Positions 9,922-20,438 of a DNA stretch of 64,000 nucleotides are shown here, one piece after another (within the stretch, counting starts at the first letter, position 1; every line of letters begins with the position of its first letter). This DNA is from Hydrogenobaculum sp. Y04AAS1 (lineage in GTDB: Bacteria > Aquificota > Aquificia > Aquificales > Aquificaceae). Under the pieces are notes generated by a model. It saw only the letters and a list, made by a program, of their open reading frames with translations, searched no databases and had not been told where the DNA came from. The DNA is taken from the NCBI RefSeq assembly GCF_000020785.1, contig NC_011126.1, positions 496,001 through 560,000 of the forward strand, read 5' to 3'. A program made the translations under genes and the position numbers.

Positions 9922-11133
9922 TTATGCACTAAGTTTAAGCTGATGGCTTAAGACTTTTTTCATGTTTTTTAAAGCTTGTCTTATACGCTTTTCATTTTCT
10001 ACCAAAGCAAACCTAACATATCCTTCTCCCATTTCGCCAAAACCCACCCCGGGAGATACAGCCACTTTAGCTTCTTTTAGTAAGTACATTGAAAAATCCA
10101 AAGAATTCATATTAAGAGAAGAAGGTATCTTGGCCCAGACAAACATACCAGCTTTTGGCGGTTTTACATGCCATCCCATATCGTTTAGACCTTTTATCAA
10201 CACATCCCTTCTTTTTTTATAAATATCCCTATTTTTTTCTACAAAAGAGTAATCTCCATCCAAAGCTTTTATAGAAGCCACTTGAATAGGTGTAAAAAGA
10301 CCATAGTCTAAGTAGCTTTTAAGATGAACAAGGTTCTTGACAAGTATTTCGTTGCCTACCATAAAAGCTACCCGCCAACCAGCCATTGAAAAGCCCTTAG
10401 ACATCGAGTAAAGCTCTACAGCTATATCTTTGGCCCCTTCCACTTGGAGGATAGAAGGAGGTGTATATCCATCATAACCAAGATCAGCATAAGCAAAGTC
10501 GTGTATAAGCCATATATCTCTTGATTTTGCAAAAGCTACAACCTCTTTGAAAAACTCAAGACTAACAGTAGCCGTTGTGGGATTATGGGGAAAGTTAAGC
10601 ACTATAGCTACCGGCTTTTTTAAACTATTTTTAACTAAATTAAAAAGATTTTCAAGGTATTTGTTTTCAAAATCTTCTGAATCTGGTTCTTCTATATTTA
10701 TGCTTATGACGTTACCTCCACTTATAATGGGTGCATAATAGTGTATAGGGTATGTGGGATTGCTTACTACTATACTGTCCCCTGGCGATAACATAGCAAG
10801 CATAAGATGAGAATAACCTTCTTTTGCCCCCATTGTCATTACAACTTCTCTATCTTTGTCTAAATCTACATCGTATCTTTTTTTATAAAAACTCGCTATT
10901 GCCCTTCTTAGACCTGGTATACCTTTTGATGCCGAATAACCATGCACATCTGGCTTTTTGGCAGTCTCACAGAGTTTTTCTATAACATCTTGATTTGGGG
11001 GTAAATCTGGGTTTCCCATACCCAAGTCTATAACGTCTTCATTGTTTTTTCTCATGTTTGTTTTTAACTCGTTTACCACAGCGAACACATATGGCGGTAA
11101 ACTTTTAATACGCGGAAACATCCAATTATCCAT
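9922..11133 (-). CDS. PLP-dependent aminotransferase, class I (AlaC-like)
   Basis: A 403-aa fold-type I aminotransferase. YSMSKGFSMAGWRVAF holds the Schiff-base Lys. VIDLGMGNPDLP and NFPHNPTT are typical of alanine transaminase AlaC and of the LL-diaminopimelate aminotransferase branch, so the amino donor is uncertain. Its ATG overlaps the DksA-like gene by 8 bp, and the small ORF and pepA follow closely. Confidence 0.88.
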   Translation of the reverse strand: MDNWMFPRIKSLPPYVFAVVNELKTNMRKNNEDVIDLGMGNPDLPPNQDVIEKLCETAKKPDVHGYSASKGIPGLRRAIASFYKKRYDVDLDKDREVVMTMGAKEGYSHLMLAMLSPGDSIVVSNPTYPIHYYAPIISGGNVISINIEEPDSEDFENKYLENLFNLVKNSLKKPVAIVLNFPHNPTTATVSLEFFKEVVAFAKSRDIWLIHDFAYADLGYDGYTPPSILQVEGAKDIAVELYSMSKGFSMAGWRVAFMVGNEILVKNLVHLKSYLDYGLFTPIQVASIKALDGDYSFVEKNRDIYKKRRDVLIKGLNDMGWHVKPPKAGMFVWAKIPSSLNMNSLDFSMYLLKEAKVAVSPGVGFGEMGEGYVRFALVENEKRIRQALKNMKKVLSHQLKLSA

Positions 11134-11482
11134 CCTCGTTCTCCTCTTCTAACTCTTTGCATCTTATGCACATACTTGTGACGGGTCTTGCTTTTAACCT
11201 TTCGTAAGGTATTTCTGCTCCGCATACTTCACAATACCCGTATGTACCATTCTCTATCCTAGCCAGCGTATATTCAATCTTTTTAAGTAATTTCGTTTCT
11301 CTATCAGTAGTCCTATATCTTAAAAGCCTAGAACCTTCAAGGCCTCCTCTATCTAGCTCGTCCCCGCCTGAAAAAGTAACGTCTTCTACATCGTCTATTT
11401 GTTTTTCAAGTCTTTCTATTATCATATTTTTTTGCTCTATTAGCATATTTTTAAGTTCATTCAACTGCTCTTCTGTCAGCAT
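11126..11482 (-). CDS. DksA/TraR-type zinc-finger protein
   Basis: A 118-aa protein with a long N-terminal coiled coil and a C-terminal four-cysteine finger (CEVCGAEIPYERL, then CIRCKELEE). DksA-like proteins bind the RNA polymerase secondary channel and tune transcription with ppGpp. It lacks the extended N-terminus of E. coli DksA, so it may be a shorter general-stress relative. It heads the unit leading to the aminotransferase, pepA and hisS. TATATT lies 7 nt before the ATG. Confidence 0.85.
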   Translation of the reverse strand: MLTEEQLNELKNMLIEQKNMIIERLEKQIDDVEDVTFSGGDELDRGGLEGSRLLRYRTTDRETKLLKKIEYTLARIENGTYGYCEVCGAEIPYERLKARPVTSMCIRCKELEEENEDG

Positions 11483-11518
11483 ATATAATAATATAATGTA
11501 TTTTTATCTAAAAAGCTA

Positions 11519-12970
11519 TTAAATTTGTTCACGAATAAGCATGTCTTTTTCTTCATTTTCTACAACTTTATCAGTATAATCAAACATTTCTCCACTTAGA
11601 TTCTCTAGCTTATTTAACATATCTAAAAGCTGTTCTTTATAATTAAATAGATCCTCACCTTTGTTTATTTTAGACACAATATCATAAACAAGATTATGAA
11701 ATTCCTTATGAAGCTCACCGATGATATTAAAGTCGTTATACTTTCTAAATCTATTTGCATTTTCTGAGTTATACCATAGACCGCATTCACAGCTGTTTTC
11801 ATCTTTATAATCAAAAGTTAGTTTGTTGATGTATACCGATGTAAAGGTTTGATGTTTGAAGATTATATGGCTTATCTTTTTAGAAAGCATACCGGCTACG
11901 TCTGATAAATATAAAACAAGGTTTGCGCTATATTCAGCGGATTTATCAAATTCTTCTATCACATCTTTTAATTTATCTATTGACTTTGTAGAAAGTGATG
12001 CACTTTTTATCATCTCATCAATGCGGCTGCTAGCTTCTTTATTATACACTTGAAGTTCTGTAATAACTTTTGCAATATCATCCGTAGCTTTCTGAGTTTT
12101 TGTGGAGAGTTTTCTTACTTCATCCGCTACCACCGCAAAGCCTCTTCCCTGTTCACCAGCACGGGCTGCTTCTATGGCAGCATTTAAAGACAGCATATTT
12201 GTTTGGTCGGCAATCTCTCTTATAACACTCAATATCTTGGTTATACTTTCTGTTTTAGATACAAGAGTCTGTATGGAGTCATTTGAATTTTTAATATCTT
12301 CTAAAATATTTTGTAAATCCTTTACCACATCCTCTACATCTTTAGTGGCGTCTTTTGACAGCTGAGAGGTCTGGGCACTTTGATCTTTTATTACGTTTAA
12401 CTTATTAAATATATTCTTTATATCTTTTTCTATTAACTTTAGGTTAGAAGATATTCCTCCACCTATTTTAGAAAGTTGTTGAGAAAAGTTTGCTCTTTCC
12501 ATAAATCTTTCGTTTTCTTCTATTAAATTTAAAAGCTCTTTAAACCCCTTGGCTACCTCAGAAAAACTACCTTTGAATATAGACTCATCTATTTTTACAT
12601 CGGTATTTTTACTAGATGCGGCTTTTATTATATTTGTTAAATCTACGATAAAGCTTTCTATTTGATTTAGTAAATTGTTAACGCTTTCTCTTAAGAGCTC
12701 TAATTCTCCAGCATCATGAGTGGTTATTCTATTTGTTAGCTCACCATTAGAAGCTTCTTTTAATACGTTGGCAGTGTCTTTTATAAACGATTGGACTTTC
12801 CTTATATTTACAAAAATAAACCATGCTGCTAAGAAGTTAAAAATATTTAAAACCCTTGCTACATCAAATAAACCATATTGGTAAATCTCTACTATCAAAG
12901 ATATAGCAAATATTACTATAGATAGTATGTTAGCATACTGAATCTTTTCAAGCGATGATAACCTTTTCAT
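11519..12970 (-). CDS. Methyl-accepting chemotaxis protein with C-terminal CZB zinc domain
   Basis: A 483-aa chemoreceptor. Two closely spaced TM helices (about residues 12-30 and 36-53) leave almost no periplasmic loop, so sensing should be cytoplasmic. A HAMP-like segment follows, then the signalling hairpin tip ([20 protein letters not shown]). The C-terminus is a chemoreceptor zinc-binding domain: an early His (FKHQ), CECGLWY and HKEFH. CZB domains elsewhere respond to zinc or hypochlorous acid. A TGA-TATAAT extended -10 lies 6 nt before the ATG. Confidence 0.93.
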   Translation of the reverse strand: MKRLSSLEKIQYANILSIVIFAISLIVEIYQYGLFDVARVLNIFNFLAAWFIFVNIRKVQSFIKDTANVLKEASNGELTNRITTHDAGELELLRESVNNLLNQIESFIVDLTNIIKAASSKNTDVKIDESIFKGSFSEVAKGFKELLNLIEENERFMERANFSQQLSKIGGGISSNLKLIEKDIKNIFNKLNVIKDQSAQTSQLSKDATKDVEDVVKDLQNILEDIKNSNDSIQTLVSKTESITKILSVIREIADQTNMLSLNAAIEAARAGEQGRGFAVVADEVRKLSTKTQKATDDIAKVITELQVYNKEASSRIDEMIKSASLSTKSIDKLKDVIEEFDKSAEYSANLVLYLSDVAGMLSKKISHIIFKHQTFTSVYINKLTFDYKDENSCECGLWYNSENANRFRKYNDFNIIGELHKEFHNLVYDIVSKINKGEDLFNYKEQLLDMLNKLENLSGEMFDYTDKVVENEEKDMLIREQI

Positions 12971-12976
12971 AAAAAT

Positions 12977-12982
12977 ATTATA
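12977..12982 (-). promoter_or_regulatory. Extended -10 of chemoreceptor gene
   Basis: TGATATAAT on the minus strand ends 6 nt before ATG 12970 with no Shine-Dalgarno sequence. The arrangement is nearly identical to that at pilT. Confidence 0.6.
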
Positions 12983-12994
12983 TCATAAAAAATT

Positions 12995-13648
12995 TTACTT
13001 TCCTAAAGTAGGAAACGCTAACTGTATTCCTTTTATAATAAACTGCATAGCCAAAGACATCAGAAGTATCCCCATAAGCCTTGATAAGATGTTTATACCA
13101 ATTTTACCAAGTATTTTGACTATTTTATCTACGCTTTTAAAAACTAAAAACACTCCTATACAGGCCACTAAAATACTCAAAATCAACAAGACATGGTAAA
13201 ATACGCTACGGTAAGAGGACGCTATTGTTATAACAGTACTAATAGCACCAGGTCCTGCTAAGAGTGGTATCGCTATGGGTACTATAGCTATATTTTCTTT
13301 TTGTTCAGCCTCTTCAAGCTCTTGATTGGAAGCCCTTTCTCTATGGGGCTGGCCAAATATCATATTTATAGATACAAACGATAGTATGATACCACCGCCT
13401 ATTTGAAAAGCTCCAAGACCTATACCAAATATTTCGAACAAAAGATCGCCAAACAACACAAAAAATATCAAAGTAAGACCCGCGTATATGGAAGATGTTC
13501 TTATTACATAAGATCTATCCTCCTTTGTATAGCCTTTTGTGAGGCTTACAAGCACCGGCAAAGCACCAAAGGGATTTAGGATAGCAAAAATAGATATGCT
13601 AAATTTTATTATAAAATAAATTATGTCAATTGCCTGCTTTCTGTCCAT
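12995..13648 (-). CDS. MarC family integral membrane protein
   Basis: A 217-aa protein with six predicted TM helices. It has the MarC/YhgN look: NPFGALPVLVSLT near the N-terminus and PIAIPLLAGPGAISTVI in the middle. The family resembles small-solute transporters, and its role is unsettled despite the name. It is the last gene of the arsenic/RND run, overlapping the preceding membrane-protein gene by 28 bp. Confidence 0.85.
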   Translation of the reverse strand: MDRKQAIDIIYFIIKFSISIFAILNPFGALPVLVSLTKGYTKEDRSYVIRTSSIYAGLTLIFFVLFGDLLFEIFGIGLGAFQIGGGIILSFVSINMIFGQPHRERASNQELEEAEQKENIAIVPIAIPLLAGPGAISTVITIASSYRSVFYHVLLILSILVACIGVFLVFKSVDKIVKILGKIGINILSRLMGILLMSLAMQFIIKGIQLAFPTLGK

Positions 13649-14193
13649 TTTAGTTTATTGTAAGCTATTATATGTAAAAACATAAGTATAAGATAGGTAA
13701 ACGCCATTTTTGTATAAGTAGAAGAAACATTTATATGTAAATGGTGTATCGGCAAATATTTTATTAAAAGCAAAGTATAAACAACATCCAACAAGAGTAC
13801 TGCTAAAAACAGCTTTTTGTTCATTTTCCTCAAAAACATCGCTATCGCAAAAATGGGAAATATGTATATGTAAGGATGGTATTTTACTACAAAATCAAAA
13901 AAAACATCGGCTTTTCTAACACTTACTAAGATACTAAGTACAAGCCCCACCATACTGTATAGTATACCCATTGGATAAAACTTGTTGGTTTTTCCTTTTA
14001 GGCTTTTAACGTGAATAAAAATAAGTAAAACAGGTATCACATACAAAAGCAAAAACAGATATCCCGTATCGTAAGATGACACCTTGATGTAATTTATAAC
14101 ATCATGTCTTATACTCTTTGTAAAAGCCTCAAACAAGGCAAATATTGAAAACAACATGGATATAGCCGGGATGATATATACTTTAGGTTTCAT
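13621..14193 (-). CDS. Unknown multi-pass membrane protein
   Basis: A 190-aa protein with about five or six hydrophobic helices and short Lys/Arg-rich loops. I recognise no family. ATG 14193 is preferred because ATGAAACCTAA overlaps the RND stop at 14183, as elsewhere in this run; an upstream in-frame ATG at 14238 would add 15 residues inside the RND gene. It is tightly coupled with the pump genes, so an accessory role in export is possible but only inferred. Confidence 0.7.
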   Translation of the reverse strand: MKPKVYIIPAISMLFSIFALFEAFTKSIRHDVINYIKVSSYDTGYLFLLLYVIPVLLIFIHVKSLKGKTNKFYPMGILYSMVGLVLSILVSVRKADVFFDFVVKYHPYIYIFPIFAIAMFLRKMNKKLFLAVLLLDVVYTLLLIKYLPIHHLHINVSSTYTKMAFTYLILMFLHIIAYNKLKWTESRQLT

Positions 14194-17100
14194 TGTTTTG
14201 TCCTTTTTTAGAAAGTAAATAATAAAACGTTGGTACATAAACCAAGCTTAAAAACGTACCTAAAAGAAGTCCACCTATAGCCACTGCTGCCAAAGGAGCA
14301 AGTCTTTCAAGTCCTATAGCCCATTCTAAGGCTATTGGTATCATACCCACTGCTGTACCAAAGGCTGTCATCAAAACAGGCCTTGTCCTTAGTCTTATAC
14401 TTTCTGATATGGCTTGTTTTAAATCCATACCCTCTTTTTGACGCTCTTGGATAAAATCTATAAGAAGCATTGAGTTTTTAACTATTATGCTTCCTAAAAG
14501 CACAAAACCCATAATAGCTGGCAATGAGCCATGTTTATCCATAATAAGAAGTGCCCAAGCACCGCCTATTGCACCAAGAGGTATTGCAAGTATGATAGCA
14601 AGAGGGGATCTCCAAGAACCAAACACAGGCACAAGCACCAGATAAAGAAGCACTATGCCTATACCTATGGCTTTTGCCATTCTACCCATAGAATCGCTCA
14701 TCATGGATATATCTCCCGTTTGTTCCATTTTTACATCTGGTGGGAGTTTTATGTGTAGTTTCTTAAATTCTCTGTCAAAACTATCCATTATATGAGTGAT
14801 TGGATATGTAGATCTATAACCATAAAGATCAAGGGTATATTCCATAGCTTGTCTTGTGATAACGGTGGGTTGATGACTTACTACAAAATGTCCAAAAGCT
14901 TCCAATGGTATAAATCCATCTGGTGTTTTTATAGGATAAGTTTTAAACTTAAAAAGCTTGTCCCTATCTTGAGGATAGGATATAACCCTTATGAGATATC
15001 CAGTTTGATTTGGTATTGTGAAAACAGATGAAACCACACCGCTAAGCCCTTGAGCCACCTGCGATGCTACGGCAAAAGGAGTAGTATGATAAAATGCACA
15101 TTTTTGCTTATCTATCTTAAAATCATATTCCAAAGCGTTCATATCCCAAGATCTTGAGTAGGATTTTAGACCTTTGGTATGGGCAAGTACTTTCATAATC
15201 TCATTACCCGATTCGTTTAGAGCGCTCAAAGATGGGCTAAAAAGTGTTACATCGAGGTTAGCGGTTATAGAAGAAACTGCTGTAGCGCCATAATCATAAA
15301 CATCCGCATACTCAACATCCGGAAGCGTATGTATAAAATTTCTTATCTCATCTTCAAGTTGCCACAAAGTTTTTGTCCTTTTGAAGCGATTTATAAAATG
15401 AATAGTCATTGAAGCTTGGTAAGGCGTACCACCACCCACTGTAAAAACACCTGGTTCTGTACCTATGGCTATGGATGTGGTTTTTGTAACGTATCTGCCG
15501 TCTGATTTTAAGCTATATATGTATTTTTCTATCTTGGCGGTTTCTTCATCTACTTTGTATATAGATGTGTTTGGATAAAATGTTACTTTTGCTAGAGCAA
15601 TACCAGTATCCATAGGCGGCATAAGATCTCTTCCTTCTAAAGGTAAGATATCTCTTAAACTTACAACAAAAAGAAGCACTCCCAAAATCATAAAAACCCT
15701 CATAGCCATTTTGTTGTTTATCATAAGAGCGTTCCAGCTTATATAAAAGCTTTTAAGAGGGTTTAGTATTTTTTCTACAACGTTGTTTATAAATGTCTCA
15801 AAGGGTAGTTTTTTACCTTCAGATTTTAAAAACCTAATACTAACAATAGGTATAAACGTTATAGAAACAATATAAGAAACAAGCACCGCTATTATAAGCG
15901 TTCCAGCCAAAGGTCTAAATATACGTTCAGGATAGCTTCCTACAAACAAAAGTGGCAAAAGCACTATAGACGTAGCCAAAGTCCCGGCAAACACCACAAG
16001 CATAACCTCTTTGGTACCATCGATTGCCGCTTGTATTGGGCCTTTATTAAGCTCTACATAATGCCTTTCTATATTTTCAAGTATAACTATAGCATCATCT
16101 ACAAGCATGCCAAGTGCAAGGATTATAGCTGTAAGGGTAACTAAGTTAAACTCTATACCCAGTATCCACATAATACCTATGGTACCAGCGTAAACAAAAG
16201 GTATTGACATAGCTGAGATCAAAGTCATCCTAAGATCTGCTAAGAATATAAATATCACCAAAGATGTAAATATAATTGCATCTCTCAGAGCTTCAAACAT
16301 GTTGTCGTTTGATAACTCTATTAGTCTTTTTTGAGAATCAGCTACTTGTATGTTTAGTTCTGGAAACTCGTTTCTTAATTTTGGCAAAAGCTTATAAACC
16401 GCATCTATAGTGGTAAGAGCAGCTCCTCCGTAAGGCCTTTGTATAGCTAGGGCTATAGCCTGATGCCTGTTGGCTCTATACATGGATCTTGGATCTTGGA
16501 TAGCGTATTTGACGGTGGCGATATCTTTTAGGGCTATATTGGGTGTTATGTATATGTTCTCAATTTGATTTAAGCTCTTGGCTTCAGTTTTTAGCTTAAA
16601 TACATATTGGGAGTTTTTGTTTAATATAATACCCATGGGGACATCTTTATTGGCAAACTTAACAGCATCTATAACATCTGAAACGCTTAGATGATAAGAG
16701 GCAAGTTTTATGGGGTCTATTTCTACATCTATCTCTTTTTGATAACCCCCAAACACATCCACGTTTGATACGACACCTGTTCTAAGAAGAGAGGGTTTTA
16801 GATAGTTATCTGCTATATACCTTACGTCTGCAAGAGATAAGTTTGCACCCTTTTTAGGCCATACGCCTAATACTACCACCGGTGGGGTGTAAGAGGTGAT
16901 GGGATATATGGCTGGTTCTTGAATATCTGAAGGAAGTAAGCTTCTTATCTTTGTGATGGAGTTTGCCACGTCTGTTTCTGCTTGGCCTATGCTTTTACCG
17001 TAATGAAACTCTGCAGTGACCACAGAAAGCCCATCCTGAGAAGCAGAAAACACCCTTCTTACTCCGTCTATAGTATAAAGCTCTCTTTCTATCACAGAAC

Positions 17101-17284
17101 TAACATGATCGGCTACATATTTGGAAGAAGCACCGGGTTCTATAGTCACTACTGCCACCTGAGGCCTGTTGGAAGGTGGAAACAAATCCCTTGGGAGCTC
17201 AAAATATCCAACGATCCCAAGAAAAAGAGCCACTATAAGAGTAGCAAAAACTACGTGGGGCTTTTTTATATAGTAGTTTATCAT
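14183..17284 (-). CDS. RND-family efflux permease
   Basis: A 1033-aa inner-membrane pump of the AcrB superfamily with 12 TM helices and two large periplasmic loops. The N-terminus (KKPHVVFATLIV) and ELPRDLFPP are typical. The TM4 motif LGMLVDDAIVILENIERH carries the paired Asp of proton relay, as in HAE1-type drug exporters; heavy-metal CzcA-type pumps have a different TM4 motif. The adaptor and TolC genes precede it with 4-bp overlaps, forming a tripartite pump. The position behind arsR-arsC suggests expression with arsenic stress; the substrate is unknown. Confidence 0.93.
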   Translation of the reverse strand: MINYYIKKPHVVFATLIVALFLGIVGYFELPRDLFPPSNRPQVAVVTIEPGASSKYVADHVSSVIERELYTIDGVRRVFSASQDGLSVVTAEFHYGKSIGQAETDVANSITKIRSLLPSDIQEPAIYPITSYTPPVVVLGVWPKKGANLSLADVRYIADNYLKPSLLRTGVVSNVDVFGGYQKEIDVEIDPIKLASYHLSVSDVIDAVKFANKDVPMGIILNKNSQYVFKLKTEAKSLNQIENIYITPNIALKDIATVKYAIQDPRSMYRANRHQAIALAIQRPYGGAALTTIDAVYKLLPKLRNEFPELNIQVADSQKRLIELSNDNMFEALRDAIIFTSLVIFIFLADLRMTLISAMSIPFVYAGTIGIMWILGIEFNLVTLTAIILALGMLVDDAIVILENIERHYVELNKGPIQAAIDGTKEVMLVVFAGTLATSIVLLPLLFVGSYPERIFRPLAGTLIIAVLVSYIVSITFIPIVSIRFLKSEGKKLPFETFINNVVEKILNPLKSFYISWNALMINNKMAMRVFMILGVLLFVVSLRDILPLEGRDLMPPMDTGIALAKVTFYPNTSIYKVDEETAKIEKYIYSLKSDGRYVTKTTSIAIGTEPGVFTVGGGTPYQASMTIHFINRFKRTKTLWQLEDEIRNFIHTLPDVEYADVYDYGATAVSSITANLDVTLFSPSLSALNESGNEIMKVLAHTKGLKSYSRSWDMNALEYDFKIDKQKCAFYHTTPFAVASQVAQGLSGVVSSVFTIPNQTGYLIRVISYPQDRDKLFKFKTYPIKTPDGFIPLEAFGHFVVSHQPTVITRQAMEYTLDLYGYRSTYPITHIMDSFDREFKKLHIKLPPDVKMEQTGDISMMSDSMGRMAKAIGIGIVLLYLVLVPVFGSWRSPLAIILAIPLGAIGGAWALLIMDKHGSLPAIMGFVLLGSIIVKNSMLLIDFIQERQKEGMDLKQAISESIRLRTRPVLMTAFGTAVGMIPIALEWAIGLERLAPLAAVAIGGLLLGTFLSLVYVPTFYYLLSKKGQNNET

Positions 17285-18450
17285 TTTGAGCCCTCTGTTA
17301 GAACCTTTTGTCCTTCTTGGATAGATAGCATCTCAGATCTATTTGCTATACCAAGTCTTACATTTGGAGGTATATCTTTTGTACAAAAATACTCGTCGTT
17401 TCTTGCAATGGGTGTAAAAGCTGCCCAATGGACTTTGTTGTTTATTATCTCAAGAGCATAATAGCCTTTTGATGTATGATTTACTGCATTTTTTGGTATA
17501 AGAGCAGCGCTACACTGACCTTTTGTAAGCTCTGTTTTTATATACATATCTGGGATTGCACCTATGGTGTTTTTGTCTAAATATAGTTTTATGCTTATCA
17601 TATTGTTTTGGGCTTTTGGTATGATGGTTTCTACTGTGGCATTTTGAGTTTTTCCATTTAGTTTTATGGTTTCTACATCACCTACTTTTACATAATTTAC
17701 AAAGTCTTGTGGCACATCCACATAAACCTCATACTTACCATCGGTGCCTTCCAAATCAATGATTGGTTTTCCGGGGATCGCTAAATTTCCTTCTTTTAAA
17801 TAGCGCTTTGATACCACACCATCAAAAGGAGCTACAATGGTTGTATACTTTAGATCATCTTCTAAACCCTTTATTTGATTGCCAATGCCCATCATCGTCT
17901 GTGAGAGCCCTTCTATTTGATTTATAGTAGCCTCATATTGGGACTTTGCCTCTTGATACAAGTCTTGGGATTTTTCAAAAGCCTCTTCTGATATAGCATC
18001 GTGATGATAAAGCACCGTGTCTCTTTCATATATCTTTTTTTGGTTTTGGTATTTGGTTTTTAAAGCTCTTAGGTTTCTTTTTAAAGCCTCTTGTTGAAAA
18101 GCTATAGATGCTTGGTTATTTCTCAAAGCGTTTATATTAGAAACTATATTTGAGTTGTCTAATTTTACCAACAAATCTCCTTTTTTAACTTTTGTGCCTT
18201 CTTTAGCCACATAGAGGATATAAGCGCTCACCCTCGATGCTATACTTGCCTCGTTTTTGGGTTCAAATCTACCCAAAAATGTTTCTTTATCAGCTATTGT
18301 TCCCTCTTGTGTCGTTGCCGTTTTTAATACGATAGGATATGCCTTTGCCGCTTTTTCATTTTCTATATACTCTTTTCTTTTTATAAAAGCGTAAATAGCC
18401 AAAACTATTACAAGAATAGCTATAACAATACCAACTGCTTTAGCTTTCAT
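17281..18450 (-). CDS. RND periplasmic adaptor (membrane fusion protein)
   Basis: A 389-aa protein with an N-terminal membrane anchor (about residues 5-23), then a lipoyl/barrel-sandwich half (FLGRFEPKNEASIASRVSAY), a long coiled-coil hairpin (about 100-200) and the returning half (TTIVAPFDGVVSKRYLKEGN). It would bridge the RND permease to the TolC-like channel. It overlaps both neighbours by 4 bp. Confidence 0.92.
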   Translation of the reverse strand: MKAKAVGIVIAILVIVLAIYAFIKRKEYIENEKAAKAYPIVLKTATTQEGTIADKETFLGRFEPKNEASIASRVSAYILYVAKEGTKVKKGDLLVKLDNSNIVSNINALRNNQASIAFQQEALKRNLRALKTKYQNQKKIYERDTVLYHHDAISEEAFEKSQDLYQEAKSQYEATINQIEGLSQTMMGIGNQIKGLEDDLKYTTIVAPFDGVVSKRYLKEGNLAIPGKPIIDLEGTDGKYEVYVDVPQDFVNYVKVGDVETIKLNGKTQNATVETIIPKAQNNMISIKLYLDKNTIGAIPDMYIKTELTKGQCSAALIPKNAVNHTSKGYYALEIINNKVHWAAFTPIARNDEYFCTKDIPPNVRLGIANRSEMLSIQEGQKVLTEGSK

Positions 18451-19730
18451 AACTTCTCTCCTAACACGTAATCCATATATTTTTGCATGAGATAAAGGGT
18501 ATATTTATTTTTATACATATTTGCAAGTGTGTTGTAGAAGTTTGCTATCGCCAAAAGAGTATCATACATATCCCCAGCACCAGTTTTATACTTTAGTTCT
18601 TCTATCTTCATCACCTCTTCTGCGTAAGCAAGCGCTTTTTGAGAAGCTCTTAAGTTTTCTTTTGCGGAGTTTAATTTTGAATAAGCATCTACCACCTCTT
18701 TTCTTATATCAAGGGCGGTTTGATCGTAGTCTTTTTTTGTATTTAGGTATTCTTTGTGAGTTGATAGTATATCAAAATACCTTTTCCCAAAATCAAATAT
18801 TGGCATAGATGCCATAAGGTTATAACTCCATTGGGGCTCTTCGGCACCACCACCTATGATTTTTGAATATGTGTAGTTAAAATAAATATTTGGTAGATAT
18901 GAACTTTTGGACAGGAAAAGCTTTCTTTTGGCAATATATTCGTTTTCTTTTGCCACTTTTAGCTCATATCTGTTTTTTAGGGCTATATTTATAAGTTGTT
19001 CTAAATTTCCAAAATGCTCTTCTTTGTACTTGATAGGTTCAAAATGCCAATCTATAGATTTTAAACCTGTTAGCGTGTTTAAAGATGCTTTTACAGAGTC
19101 TATATCGTCTTTTATGGATTTTATACTGGCTTTAGTTAGAGCTAACTCGTATTGAACTTTCATCAAATCCACCGGTGCAAACTTTCCAAGCTTTACTCCC
19201 AAAGACACATCTTGATAAAACTTTTCTAAGGCTTTTAGCCTTTCCTGTTGAGCCATGAGATCTTTTTTTAGGATAATGCCGTTTATATATAAAGAGTATA
19301 CGTTGAAAACGATTTGTCTTTTGGTGAGTTTATAGTTGTACCTTGCTATATTGCGTGCTAAATCAGATATTTTTATATTTTCTAAAAGCTTAAAACCAGT
19401 AAACAAAGGGATTGTATAAGACAAAGACAATGTAGTCAAATTGTAAGCGCTTGGGGGTATTGAACTTGGTGAAATTGGAAGCGTTACTACAAAGGGTATG
19501 AGATACCTTGGGGTGTTAAATTTTGATGTATCGGCGTTTAGATCTACCTCACCAAGTTTTGACACTATGGCTTTTTTGCGCTCTTGCTCTTTTATATAGA
19601 TGTTGTTTTTGGCTTTTTGGATAAAGGTGTTGTGCTTTAGACTAAGATCTATAGCCTCTTTTAGGCTCAAAGAAAACCCGTTTACACTTAAGATAAGACC
19701 AGATATAAAAATTTTAAGTTTCAAGTTCAT
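18447..19730 (-). CDS. TolC-family outer membrane efflux protein
   Basis: A 427-aa protein with a signal peptide (about residues 1-20, ending VNGFSLSLKEAI). Two helical outer-membrane-efflux repeats each start with a LSLKEAIDLSL or LEQLINIALKN element. It forms the exit duct of the tripartite pump. It overlaps arsC by 17 bp and the adaptor by 4 bp. Confidence 0.9.
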   Translation of the reverse strand: MNLKLKIFISGLILSVNGFSLSLKEAIDLSLKHNTFIQKAKNNIYIKEQERKKAIVSKLGEVDLNADTSKFNTPRYLIPFVVTLPISPSSIPPSAYNLTTLSLSYTIPLFTGFKLLENIKISDLARNIARYNYKLTKRQIVFNVYSLYINGIILKKDLMAQQERLKALEKFYQDVSLGVKLGKFAPVDLMKVQYELALTKASIKSIKDDIDSVKASLNTLTGLKSIDWHFEPIKYKEEHFGNLEQLINIALKNRYELKVAKENEYIAKRKLFLSKSSYLPNIYFNYTYSKIIGGGAEEPQWSYNLMASMPIFDFGKRYFDILSTHKEYLNTKKDYDQTALDIRKEVVDAYSKLNSAKENLRASQKALAYAEEVMKIEELKYKTGAGDMYDTLLAIANFYNTLANMYKNKYTLYLMQKYMDYVLGEKL

Positions 19731-20115
19731 ACAAAAAATCTTTTACCTTTTGTTTTATGATGTCTCTAACGTTTCTAAAAACGTTTATATCGTTTGTTTT
19801 GGCTGGGTCTTCTAAACCCCAGTGAAGATGCTTAACTCCTGGTATGTTTGGGCAAGCCTCTTCACCGCAAAGCGTGATATATATATCAAGGTCTTTTAGA
19901 GGTATATCTTCCAAGGCTTTTGGGTATTGAGAACTTATATCTATCCCATCTTCTTTCATTACCTCTATGGCCAAAGGATGTATTTGATCTTTTGGGTTCA
20001 TCCCAGCGGAGTATATGTTGTGTTTGGATTTTAAATCCTTTAGAAAATGCTTTGCATAGCCCTCTGCCATTTGGCTTCTACAAGAGTTTCCCACGCATAT
20101 AAAAGCTATGTTCAT
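19714..20115 (-). CDS. arsC: Arsenate reductase, low-molecular-weight phosphatase type
   Basis: A 133-aa protein that reduces As(V) to As(III), normally with thioredoxin. The P-loop FICVGNSCRSQMAEG gives the nucleophilic Cys and Arg. ITLCGEEACPNIPG supplies the resolving Cys pair of thioredoxin-coupled ArsC, and the HWGLEDPAK segment carries the general-acid Asp. It overlaps arsR by 4 bp. A thioredoxin/reductase pair lies far away at 59160-60421. Confidence 0.92.
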   Translation of the reverse strand: MNIAFICVGNSCRSQMAEGYAKHFLKDLKSKHNIYSAGMNPKDQIHPLAIEVMKEDGIDISSQYPKALEDIPLKDLDIYITLCGEEACPNIPGVKHLHWGLEDPAKTNDINVFRNVRDIIKQKVKDFLYELET

Positions 20116-20438
20116 GATCTTGGCCCCTCCTCTATACTACAAGATAAATAATCTATGTCAACATTTACAGATTCTATTATGATATCTTTTAAAAGCTCCA
20201 AAACTTGGTTTTCTTTGTTTATTGAATAATAAACCCATTTGCCTTGTTTTCTAGCTTTTAACAAAGAAGCATCTTTTAAAATCCTAAGATGAAAAGAGAT
20301 ATTTGGCTGAGACATGTTAAAATGCTTCATGAAACTACATACGCATATCTCTTCTTCTTTTAGTAGCATACTTACTATCTCAAGCCTTATATCATCAGAA
20401 AGCGCATAAAATATGCGCCTTAGCTCTTCTTTTGTCAT
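20112..20438 (-). CDS. arsR: ArsR-family repressor (arsenic type)
   Basis: A 108-aa winged-helix regulator. EEICVCSFMKHFNMSQPN matches the As(III)-binding CVC element at the start of the DNA-recognition helix in classical ArsR. It would release DNA on arsenite binding and derepress its own operon. It is second in the run, overlapping the Cys-rich gene and arsC by 4 bp each. Confidence 0.9.
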   Translation of the reverse strand: MTKEELRRIFYALSDDIRLEIVSMLLKEEEICVCSFMKHFNMSQPNISFHLRILKDASLLKARKQGKWVYYSINKENQVLELLKDIIIESVNVDIDYLSCSIEEGPRS